A program made the translations under genes and the position numbers. Below are positions 53,895 through 60,679 of a stretch of 64,000 bases of DNA, one piece after another; position 1 is the first letter of the stretch, and each line of letters begins with the position of its first letter. The stretch comes from Flavobacterium sp. 90 (GTDB taxonomy: Bacteria; Bacteroidota; Bacteroidia; Flavobacteriales; Flavobacteriaceae): the NCBI RefSeq assembly GCF_004339525.1, contig NZ_SMGE01000001.1, positions 3,844,001-3,908,000 of the forward strand, given 5' to 3'. Under the pieces are notes generated by a model that made no database searches, had not been told where the DNA came from, and saw nothing but the letters and a program-made list of their open reading frames with translations.

Positions 53895-54024
53895 AGTATT
53901 GGTTTCGTAGATAAGAGTTACTTCGGGGGAATTGTAGTACAGGTTCGAATCCTGTTCAGTTTAGGCTGATAGTGAAATGGTAACACACAATTATATAGTC
54001 TCTTATTGATTATTATCCAATGCT
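53895..54024 (+). ncRNA. Y-RNA-like RNA 2 with permuted tRNA-like module
   Basis: The lower stem is AGTATTGG (53895-53902) with CCAATGCT (54017-54024). The internal loop is TTTCGTAG opposite TGATTATTAT. The upper stem is ATAAGAG (53911-53917) with CTCTTAT (54000-54006), then TTACTTCG. The module is closed by AATTGT/ACAATT (53930-53935/53987-53992) and holds a T-arm ACAGG-TTCGAAT-CCTGT (53939-53955), a short hairpin TCAG-TTTAGG-CTGA (53956-53969) as the closed acceptor, TA, and a D-arm GTG-AAATGGTAA-CAC (53972-53986). Stem sequences are unrelated to RNA 1, but every helix pairs. Confidence 0.85.
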
Positions 54025-54031
54025 TTAAATA

Positions 54032-54167
54032 AAAAAGAATGTCGTAAATAAGGGGTACTTCGTCTCAAATTTGGGGAGGAATAGCAAAGTTGTAGAAACA
54101 GCAAGGTTATCCAGTTCGACTCTGGCAAGACAAGCCCCGTTTCTCTTATTGCCTTTAACTTCTTTTT
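54032..54167 (+). ncRNA. Y-RNA-like RNA 3 with partial tRNA-like module
   Basis: The lower stem is AAAAAGAA (54032-54039) with TTCTTTTT (54160-54167). The internal loop is TGTCGTA opposite GCCTTTAAC. The upper stem is AATAAG (54047-54052) with CTTATT (54145-54150), followed by GGGGTACTTCG. Inside, GGGG (54073-54076) pairs with CCCC (54135-54138), enclosing a hairpin GTTGT-AGAA-ACAGC (54089-54102) and a T-arm-like CCAG-TTCGACT-CTGG (54111-54125). Unlike RNAs 1 and 2, the T-arm comes last and no convincing D-arm is present. Confidence 0.75.
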
Positions 54168-54172
54168 AAAAC

Positions 54173-54238
54173 TGAAAAATGTCGTATGTGAGAAATACTT
54201 CGTTCCAAAAAGAATTCTCATCAATTGTTGCTTTTTCG
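54173..54238 (+). ncRNA. Y-RNA-like RNA 4, short form
   Basis: The lower stem is GAAAAA (54174-54179) with TTTTTC (54232-54237). The internal loop is TGTCGTAT opposite CAATTGTTGC. The upper stem is GTGAGAA (54188-54194) with TTCTCAT (54215-54221), possibly continuing past a bulged A, then ATACTTCG. The apical loop is short and has no tRNA-like module. Confidence 0.75.
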
Positions 54239-54244
54239 AATTTA

Positions 54245-54312
54245 TAAGATGCCGTGTATAAAGTGTTACTTCGCCTTAAATGAAAATCGTCACTTATACA
54301 ATATTGCTCTTA
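54245..54312 (+). ncRNA. Y-RNA-like RNA 5, short form
   Basis: The lower stem is TAAGA (54245-54249) with TCTTA (54308-54312). The internal loop is TGCCGT opposite AATATTGC. The upper stem is GTATAA(A)GTG (54256-54265) with CACTTATAC (54291-54299), with one bulged A, then TTACTTCG. No tRNA-like module is present. Confidence 0.75.
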
Positions 54313-54316
54313 AAAA

Positions 54317-54388
54317 AAAAGAGTGTCGTCAGGAAATGGTTACTTCGTTCCAAAGAAATTTAAACCATTCCTAAACATTACCTCTTTT
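54317..54388 (+). ncRNA. Y-RNA-like RNA 6, short form
   Basis: The lower stem is AAAAGAG (54317-54323) with CTCTTTT (54382-54388). The internal loop is TGTCGTC opposite AAACATTAC. The upper stem is AGGAA(A)TGGTT (54331-54341) with AACCATTCCT (54363-54372), again with one bulged A, and the TTACTTCG box follows. No terminator lies between it and the SUKH gene, so the array and that gene may share a transcript. Confidence 0.78.
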
Positions 54389-54416
54389 AAAATTAAAAAC
54401 ATAAATATTTTAGATT

Positions 54417-54947
54417 ATGACAATCAAAGAAATAAAATATAAAGCAGAAAAGAAGTTCGAAAAAATGCAACTCAGAGATGATTGTTATGGATTTCAAATA
54501 CAACCTAATACCAAGTTTATAAAAGGTATTAGCAGAAAAGAAATCGATAAATTACAAGTATTATTTGGCTTTGATTTTCCTTGGGATTATAGAGAAATGC
54601 TTTTAATTCTGGGAGGAATAGATACTCCGGAAATTTCAATTGATCCGGACGGAGAAGAGGAAATAAGATTTAATAATTTTTTTTACCAATATCCAGGAGA
54701 TATTGAGAAATCAAAGTGGTTGATTGAAGATATAAATACATTCAGGTTTTATGCAGAAGAAGTTTTAACAGAAGCAGGATTTGACGTTTCTAAAATTGTA
54801 GGTTACATTCCAATTTACAACCACAGAGTACTTGTTGTTTTCGAGAATAAATATCTTTCTCCAGTTATTTCTGTTATGGGTGGTGATATAATCGTATTCA
54901 GCAACAGTTTGAAAGAATATCTGAAGTACGAATTTTTAAATGATTAA
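54417..54947 (+). CDS. SUKH-family (SMI1/KNR4-like) protein
   Basis: The 176-residue protein has the SUKH pattern: ISRKEIDKLQVLFGFDFPWDYREMLLILGGI (helix then tryptophan and L-L-x-x-G-G), DGEEEIRFNNFFYQYPGDIEKSKWLIEDI, and IPIYNHRVLVVF. SUKH proteins are often immunity proteins against toxins, especially nucleases, but also act as adaptors. No toxin is visible, and here it lies between the RNA array and RNA-repair genes. An adaptor or protection role is a guess. Confidence 0.75.
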   Translation: MTIKEIKYKAEKKFEKMQLRDDCYGFQIQPNTKFIKGISRKEIDKLQVLFGFDFPWDYREMLLILGGIDTPEISIDPDGEEEIRFNNFFYQYPGDIEKSKWLIEDINTFRFYAEEVLTEAGFDVSKIVGYIPIYNHRVLVVFENKYLSPVISVMGGDIIVFSNSLKEYLKYEFLND

Positions 54948-55011
54948 TAATTATACGGAATAATCACATAATGATGCAGCAATTTTGCGCCTTCATTTAA
55001 TACAATTTATA

Positions 55012-55782
55012 ATGAAAAATATTTTCCCATATCCGTATTATATTTATGGTTCTGATGATTCTACAGATCAGGATGTTATTATTATAGTTCCAAAAAAAGA
55101 TATGCCGGAAACGCAGGAAGACCGAAAAAATAAGGTCTTTTTTCTTTTAAAAGAATATAATCTGAAATGGAATGCAACATTAGCGGTTATCGAAAATGGG
55201 AAAATTATAGATACAATTTTTACCAAATCATGGATTGATTCCATAAATAATGCTGTTCTTGAAACGTATAGTTTACATCAACAGGAATATGATTTATTAA
55301 TAACCGAAAGACAAATTAGAAATAAAACATTGGCGATTTACAAAGCTGTTCGTACCGTTTTGACCATGCTGACACGAACAGAATACAGAACTCAGATTCG
55401 TCCAATTATAAAAGGAATTCATGATTTTAATTTGAAATTGGAAGTACTTGGCAAAATAGATTTTCTTTCACTTTCAGAGTTTCATCAGAAGAATACACCA
55501 GATACAGATATTTGGAAAATTATAGCTTTTTATGTCGGACAAAATATTGCTCTTATCGAAAATGATATTGAAATATATACCAAAAAGAACTTTGTAAGCC
55601 ATTACAATGATTTGAGCGCCTTTATTTATAGAAAATCAATTACTGCTGATGATAAAATGATTTTGCAGCAATATGTTAGTCATTGGCTGAAACTGCTTCA
55701 AAATTTTGGAGAATTCAAATCGGAAAATGGTTTTTTGACTTGTAAAGAGGAATGTATTGATATGTTAAATGAAAAATTTTAA
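55012..55782 (+). CDS. Nucleotidyltransferase-like protein in RNA-repair locus
   Basis: The 257-residue protein starts at the ATG at 55012; a TTG nine codons upstream is less likely. Near the N-terminus YIYGSDDSTDQDVIIIVPKK fits the nucleotidyltransferase motif hG-S-x(n)-D-x-D, with LAVIENGKIIDTI as a possible third strand. The rest is helical (RQIRNKTLAIYKAVRTVLTMLTRTEYR). It could add nucleotides to broken RNA ends, but only the first motif is clear. The ligase gene and its operator follow 265 bases later. Confidence 0.6.
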   Translation: MKNIFPYPYYIYGSDDSTDQDVIIIVPKKDMPETQEDRKNKVFFLLKEYNLKWNATLAVIENGKIIDTIFTKSWIDSINNAVLETYSLHQQEYDLLITERQIRNKTLAIYKAVRTVLTMLTRTEYRTQIRPIIKGIHDFNLKLEVLGKIDFLSLSEFHQKNTPDTDIWKIIAFYVGQNIALIENDIEIYTKKNFVSHYNDLSAFIYRKSITADDKMILQQYVSHWLKLLQNFGEFKSENGFLTCKEECIDMLNEKF

Positions 55783-55992
55783 TTGGTTTGATCGTTGTGT
55801 TTGTTATTTCGAGAGAGGAGAAATCTCCGTAAGAAGCTCGACAATGATTGACGACTTTGATTGCGGTGTTCCTGATGTAATTTTTTTAGTGTGGTTGCTT
55901 CGTTCCTCGCAATGACATAAAATGAGGAAACCGTTACGAAACAAAAACCTTTGCCTCTATGAACCTTTGCAACTTTGTACCTAAAAAAAAAC

Positions 55993-56030
55993 CTACGCAA
56001 AATGATTGCGCACTAACTTTTGAATATTTG
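55993..56030 (+). promoter_or_regulatory. Shared palindromic operator plus -7-like box, copy 3 (ligase-kinase)
   Basis: CTACGC (55993-55998), AAAATGATT, then GCGCACTA (from 56008); AATATTTG lies at 56023-56030, 15 bases after the start of the second arm as in the other copies. It is 18 bases before the ligase start codon. The preceding gap (55783-55990) holds a TTTCGAG..AGGAGAAATCTCC dispersed repeat and no gene. Confidence 0.75.
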
Positions 56031-56047
56031 TTCAAAGAAAAGAACTA

Positions 56048-57064
56048 ATGAATACAACGCTTTTAAAAGAGATGATTTCCAAAAATTATGTAAGGGTAAA
56101 CAAACATCCTAAACATGATTTATATATTTATAATTATACGCAAAGTGCACAATTTGAGAGAATTTGGAATGAGGTTACTTTGGCGTGTAGAGGTTTAATT
56201 TTGGACGAAAAAGAGAATGTAATTGCAAGACCCTTTCCTAAGTTTTTTAATTTAGGCGAAATGGAAAATCAAATACTTCCGGATTCCACTTTTGAAGTTT
56301 ATGATAAAATGGACGGTTCAATGGGAATTTTGTACTGGATGGATGAGGTTCCGTTTATGGCAAGCCGAGGTTCTTTTGCAAGCGCACAATCCCATAAAGC
56401 GAATGAAATGCTACAGGGAAAATATAGAAATTCATGGTCACTTTTGGATAAAAACAAAACCTATTTATTCGAGATTATTTATCCCGAAAACCGCATTGTT
56501 TTAGATTATGGTTCGGCGGAAGAATTGGTTTTATTAGCTATTATTGATACACAAACTGGTGAAGAATTTCCGCTGGAAGATATTGGTTTTCCTTTGGTTG
56601 AAAAATATAACGGAATCAAAGATATTTCCCTTTTAAAAGAAATGGATATTGCAAACAAAGAAGGTTTTATCATTAAATATGCAAACAACTTTAGAGTAAA
56701 AATTAAATTTGAAGAGTATCTTCGTTTACACCGAATTATTACTCAGGTTTCTAACTTGAATATCTGGGAATATTTGAAAACCAATCAGCCAATGGAAGAA
56801 ATTCTGGAACGAGTTCCGGATGAGTTTTTTGATTGGGTGAAAGAGACCAAAGCAGATTTAGAAAATAAATATGCGGTAATAAAAGATCAGGCAAAAAAGG
56901 ATTTCAAAGTATTAGAAACGGTCAAAGAAACCGCTTTTTATTTCATGACTTGTAAACATCCGGGCGTATTATTTGCAATGCTGAATAACAAAGATTATTC
57001 AGTCATTATATGGAAAATGATTCGGCCAACATTTGAAAAACCGTTTAATAGAGAAGAAGAATAA
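56048..57064 (+). CDS. T4 Rnl1-like ATP-dependent RNA ligase
   Basis: The 338-residue ligase has nucleotidyltransferase motif I K87-M-D-G-S (lysine that becomes adenylated), preceded by ARPFPKFFNLGE, a block strongly reminiscent of Rnl1. Motif IIIa is in YLFEIIYPENRIVLDYG, motif IV in KEGFIIK (Glu205) and motif V in VKIK (218-220). It would join 3'-OH and 5'-phosphate RNA ends after healing. It is directly followed by the kinase-phosphatase, one base apart, like the T4 end-repair pair. It is preceded by the shared operator. Confidence 0.9.
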   Translation: MNTTLLKEMISKNYVRVNKHPKHDLYIYNYTQSAQFERIWNEVTLACRGLILDEKENVIARPFPKFFNLGEMENQILPDSTFEVYDKMDGSMGILYWMDEVPFMASRGSFASAQSHKANEMLQGKYRNSWSLLDKNKTYLFEIIYPENRIVLDYGSAEELVLLAIIDTQTGEEFPLEDIGFPLVEKYNGIKDISLLKEMDIANKEGFIIKYANNFRVKIKFEEYLRLHRIITQVSNLNIWEYLKTNQPMEEILERVPDEFFDWVKETKADLENKYAVIKDQAKKDFKVLETVKETAFYFMTCKHPGVLFAMLNNKDYSVIIWKMIRPTFEKPFNREEE

Positions 57065-57065
57065 A

Positions 57066-57938
57066 ATGAGAAAAGTAATTTTAATGAAAGGATTGCCGGG
57101 AAGTGGGAAATCTACTTTGGCTAAAAAGATAATTGCAGATAATCCTGAAACCTATAAAAGAATCAACAGAGACGATTTGCGCGCTATGTTTGATAACGGA
57201 AATACAACTCAAAGCAACGAGAAATTCGTTAAAAAAGTACGTGATTTATTAATCGTAAAAGCTTTGGAAGAAGGGAAAAGCATTGTGATTGATGATACCA
57301 ATTTATCGGATACTAATTTTAGACGCGTTTCACAATTAGTTAAAGAATATAACACAAAATTTAATGAAAAGGTTGAAGTTGAGGTTATGGAAGTCAATAC
57401 AGATGTTGCGGTTTGTATTGAAAGAGATGCTTTGAGAGAAAAACCAGTTGGAGAAAAAGTGATCAAAAAAATGCACCGACAATTCTTTAAAGATTCACCG
57501 GAATACGCAATCCAAAACCCGGATTTGCCAAAAGCTATTATCTGTGACCTTGACGGAACTTTGGCTTTAATGAATGGAAGAAGTCCTTTTGATGCAAGCA
57601 AATGTGATCAGGACGAAATCAATAATCCAGTGGCGAATGTTTTGAGAAATTACAAGAAATTAGGTTACGAGATATTATTAGTTTCAGGAAGAGAAGACCG
57701 ATACAAAGAACCAACGTTGAGGTTTCTTGAAAAACACGAAATCGAATACGACGCTTTAATCATGCGAAAAACTCAGGATAGCCGAAAAGACTCCATCATC
57801 AAAACCGAAATCTATAACGAATCTATAAAAGATAAATACTTTGTAGAATTTGTTCTCGACGATAGAAACCAAGTAGTGGATACCTGGAGGAATGATCTGA
57901 AATTACCGTGCTTCCAGGTTTATTATGGGGATTTTTAA
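57066..57938 (+). CDS. T4-type polynucleotide kinase/3'-phosphatase
   Basis: The start at 57066 follows the ligase stop by one base; the open frame further upstream overlaps the ligase and is not expected to be used. Kinase domain: GLPGSGKST (9-17, P-loop) and D36-D-L-R39, matching the catalytic Asp and Arg of T4 Pnkp. Phosphatase domain: D161-L-D-G-T165 with VSGREDRYKEPT and VEFVLDDRNQVVDTWR, a HAD fold. It would heal 5'-OH and 3'- or 2',3'-cyclic-phosphate ends for the ligase. Length 290 versus 301 in T4. Confidence 0.92.
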   Translation: MRKVILMKGLPGSGKSTLAKKIIADNPETYKRINRDDLRAMFDNGNTTQSNEKFVKKVRDLLIVKALEEGKSIVIDDTNLSDTNFRRVSQLVKEYNTKFNEKVEVEVMEVNTDVAVCIERDALREKPVGEKVIKKMHRQFFKDSPEYAIQNPDLPKAIICDLDGTLALMNGRSPFDASKCDQDEINNPVANVLRNYKKLGYEILLVSGREDRYKEPTLRFLEKHEIEYDALIMRKTQDSRKDSIIKTEIYNESIKDKYFVEFVLDDRNQVVDTWRNDLKLPCFQVYYGDF

Positions 57939-57974
57939 AGGAGGTTCAAAGGTTCAGAGTAACAAAGGGACAAA

Positions 57975-58164
57975 GGTGTGAGAAGTTAGAAGCAAGATGA
58001 AAGAAGCAAGAAGCTAGATGAAAGAAGCTAGATGAAAGAAGCAAGAAGCAAGATGAAAGAAGTTAGATGAAAGAAGCAAGAAGTTAGATAAACAGTGTGA
58101 GAAAAGAGAAATTAAGTTTGAACATAAAGTCTTGCCTCTTGTCTCTTGCCTCTTTACTCTCCAA
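57975..58164. repeat. Imperfect tandem array AGAAGCAAGATGAA with inverted end
   Basis: About eight imperfect units of the form GAAGCAAGA or AAGTTAGATGA run from 57981 to 58096. The sequence AAGTCTTGCCTCTTGTCTCT-TGCCTC at 58129-58156 is the inverted counterpart. It belongs to the GCAAGAAGCAAGA family seen at 45091 and 46801. I see no gene between 57939 and 58253. Confidence 0.65.
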
Positions 58165-58253
58165 AAAATAATAAAAAAATAAATTTAAGGTAAAAGAGAG
58201 GAAAAAAACCTTAGCACCTTAGCCTCTCAGAACCTTAGCAACTTAAAAAAGAA

Positions 58254-59054
58254 ATGAAACAATACATAGACATAGGAATTAACCTAACCAATAAACAATT
58301 CCAAAACGACATAGACGATGTTGTACAAAACGCTTTAGACGCCGACGTGTCGCAAATGATACTAACCGGAACAAGCGTACGAAATAGTGAAGAATCTGCT
58401 CGAATAGCAAAAGAATATCAGGGAATATTATATGCAACGGCGGGAATTCATCCGCATGATGCGAAGAGTTTTGATGCACAGAGCATTTCGAAACTGAGAA
58501 ATTTATTAAAACAGAAACACGTAGTTTCGGTAGGAGAGTGCGGACTCGATTTTGATCGGGATTTTTCGCCCAGAAATGTTCAGGAAACTTGTTACAAAGC
58601 TCAACTTGAATTGGCGATCGAAGTTCAGAAACCTTTGTTTTTGCACGAAAGAGCCGCTTTTGCAAAGTTTATGAGCATTACCAAAGAATATTTGCCACAA
58701 TTGCCAAAAGCCGTTGTACATTGTTTTACGGGAAGTTTGCAAGAAGCCAAAACCTATCTCGATAACGGATTTTATCTCGGTTTTACCGGAGCAATTTCGG
58801 ATAGTAAACGTTTTGAGCATTTAAAAGAAGTAATTCAATACGTTCCGCTTGATCGAATGATGATCGAAACCGATGCGCCATTTATGCTTCCAAAAAACAC
58901 TCCGATTAATCTCTTGAAAAAATACCATGAACGCCGTTGCGAACCAGCTTTTCTGCCTTTTGTTGCGGCAACAGTTGCACAGTTCAAAGGAGTTTCGGGT
59001 ATTATAGTTGCGGAGGAAACTACGAAAAATGCTAAGAACTTTTTTGGCATTTAA
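58254..59054 (+). CDS. tatD: TatD-family metal-dependent nuclease
   Basis: The 266-residue TIM-barrel hydrolase shows IDIGINL near the N-terminus (in place of the common D-x-H-x-H), AGIHPHDAKS, GECGLDFDRDFS, HERAA, VVHCFTGSL and IETDAPFML, the TatD signatures. TatD is a 3'-5' exonuclease on DNA and RNA that helps repair oxidative damage. Position 315 bases after the kinase could mean a link to RNA repair, but the repeat array between them argues for a separate unit. Confidence 0.88.
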   Translation: MKQYIDIGINLTNKQFQNDIDDVVQNALDADVSQMILTGTSVRNSEESARIAKEYQGILYATAGIHPHDAKSFDAQSISKLRNLLKQKHVVSVGECGLDFDRDFSPRNVQETCYKAQLELAIEVQKPLFLHERAAFAKFMSITKEYLPQLPKAVVHCFTGSLQEAKTYLDNGFYLGFTGAISDSKRFEHLKEVIQYVPLDRMMIETDAPFMLPKNTPINLLKKYHERRCEPAFLPFVAATVAQFKGVSGIIVAEETTKNAKNFFGI

Positions 59055-59250
59055 TAATTTAACAAACTTCAATCCAAACAGACTAATTCTTCTATATAAT
59101 CCATCTTAAACGGTAGTTTAGATTAAGTTTTTTATCTTGGGATTTTTACTACAAAAACAGGTATTTATACGCTGTTTTTTCGTTTTAAATAACTCTAATT
59201 TTGAATTTTAATATCAAACCACGGATGTTAATATTAATTGGAGTTTAGAA

Positions 59251-60192
59251 ATGAAAGAACAGAATACAATCATATTGCTATTTTCTTTTTTGCTAATTAC
59301 CACATTTTCATTTGCTCAAAATGAAAGATTAATTATTGGTAGAACAACCGGTAAGTTGTTTATTAATAAAGATTTAGTAATAAGAACTTTTGGTTTTGCC
59401 AATTCGCTTTCAGGACAGGTTACTTTGCCGGGATATGATATTGATGTAAAAGAGGGAGATAGTGTGAAAATCGATTTCTGGAACATTTCTCAAGGAAATC
59501 CAGTCTCTTTATATTGTAAGGAAATTGAATTCACACAACTGAATAAACAAAAACAAATAATGAATAAAAAAGAACCGGTTCACCACATGGAACACGGTTT
59601 TTATTCTTTTCAGGCAAAAAAATCAGGAACCTATTTGTATTATAGTCCTGAAAATTATCCGTTCAATCTTCAGGCTGGTATGTTTGGAGTAATTATTATC
59701 CGACCAAAAGAAAAAGATTCCTTAGCTGATAAACCTTCAACCGAAATACTTTGGTGCAGTAACGAAATAGATACCAAATGGCACACAGATGCTATTATGG
59801 GAACAGAATATGACGATTCGAATAAACCAATACTTCTTCCGGATTATAAACCGAATTACTTTCTGATAAATGGTAAAACACTTCTGAAAAACAAAGGTTT
59901 ACAATCCTTTCAACTGAAACAAAATGCTGTATTACTCCGTTTAGTCAATGCAGGATTATATGTTCATGATATTCTATTTCCATTGGATACAAAACTTCAG
60001 ATTATATCAGGAAATGGTAATCATATCAAGGTTTTAACTACAGGAAATAATGTAAAACTTAATCCTGGAGAATGTCTGGAGTTGTATGCTTTTTTAGGAA
60101 ATACTGCCCAAAAAGCAAAGATTAGATATCAGTTTATAAATCCTCTTTCAAATAAAATATATCATCAGGCCGATATTCCGGTTTTTTATTAA
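59251..60192 (+). CDS. Degenerate multicopper-oxidase-like cupredoxin protein
   Basis: A signal peptide (FSFAQ) is followed by a first cupredoxin-like domain (about 25-155) and part of a second (185-313). In VHHMEHGFYSFQAKKSGTYLYYSPENYPFNLQAGMFGVIII the surrounding fold is that of laccases, but the H-S-H copper ligands read Y-S-P, so oxidase activity is doubtful. It is first of three exported genes ending in a tyrosinase, so it may handle copper or bind substrate for that enzyme. Confidence 0.72.
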   Translation: MKEQNTIILLFSFLLITTFSFAQNERLIIGRTTGKLFINKDLVIRTFGFANSLSGQVTLPGYDIDVKEGDSVKIDFWNISQGNPVSLYCKEIEFTQLNKQKQIMNKKEPVHHMEHGFYSFQAKKSGTYLYYSPENYPFNLQAGMFGVIIIRPKEKDSLADKPSTEILWCSNEIDTKWHTDAIMGTEYDDSNKPILLPDYKPNYFLINGKTLLKNKGLQSFQLKQNAVLLRLVNAGLYVHDILFPLDTKLQIISGNGNHIKVLTTGNNVKLNPGECLELYAFLGNTAQKAKIRYQFINPLSNKIYHQADIPVFY

Positions 60193-60210
60193 AATCTAAA
60201 CAAACACCCC

Positions 60211-60639
60211 ATGAAAAAAAATCTACTTTACCTCATTATTCTCCTTTATTTTTCGTTTTCCTCTGCACAGAACAAACCCACTTTTTCTGTAGTGGGAAAT
60301 GCAACAAATAAAGAAAGTGTGCAAAAAAATAAACGATTAGACATTTCTAAAATTAAAGTCGAAAACGTATCCAATAAACCCATATATCTGGTTTGGGAAA
60401 CGGTTTCGAATACTTTTCCTAAAGAATGGGATTGTTCTATGTGTCAGCATGGAGCTTGCCAAATCGGAATTCCAAAAGGTTCTGCTTTCAGTAAGTTAAA
60501 TGCAGATCAACAAGGATTTATTGCAATTCATGTTATTCCTGCCAATAAAACAGGAAACGGGATTGTTAAATTCAAAATCTACGATAAAGCAAATCCCGCT
60601 TATGCCGAAATTTTAACCTTTGAAGTTCAAGTCCTCTAA
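60211..60639 (+). CDS. Small exported protein with CxxCxxxxC motif in tyrosinase operon
   Basis: The 142-residue protein has a signal peptide (SSAQ) and a beta-rich domain with WDCSMCQHGACQIGIPKG. The cysteine/His cluster (C-x2-C-x-H-x2-C) looks able to bind a metal or form disulfides; the rest (FIAIHVIPANKTGNGIVKFKIYD) reads as an Ig-like fold seen in other secreted Bacteroidetes proteins. It is 18 bases after the cupredoxin gene and 40 before tyrosinase. A copper-delivery (caddie-like) role is a hypothesis only. Confidence 0.7.
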   Translation: MKKNLLYLIILLYFSFSSAQNKPTFSVVGNATNKESVQKNKRLDISKIKVENVSNKPIYLVWETVSNTFPKEWDCSMCQHGACQIGIPKGSAFSKLNADQQGFIAIHVIPANKTGNGIVKFKIYDKANPAYAEILTFEVQVL

Positions 60640-60679
60640 TATTAAAACAAATCTATTATTAACCTAAAAAATAAGCAAA

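Noticed and set aside
53792..53986. Two ordinary tRNA genes (typical D-arm and T-arm sequences are visible)
   Set aside because: The T-arm lies before the D-arm, no anticodon arm exists, and the acceptor strands form a closed hairpin. These are tRNA-like parts of larger RNAs.
54003..54224. 73-residue frame antisense to the RNA array
   Set aside because: It has no family resemblance and crosses three separate RNA structures.
55779..56000. 73-residue minus-strand frame before the ligase gene
   Set aside because: It is made of the TTTCGAG/AGGAGAAATC dispersed repeat and overlaps the operator.
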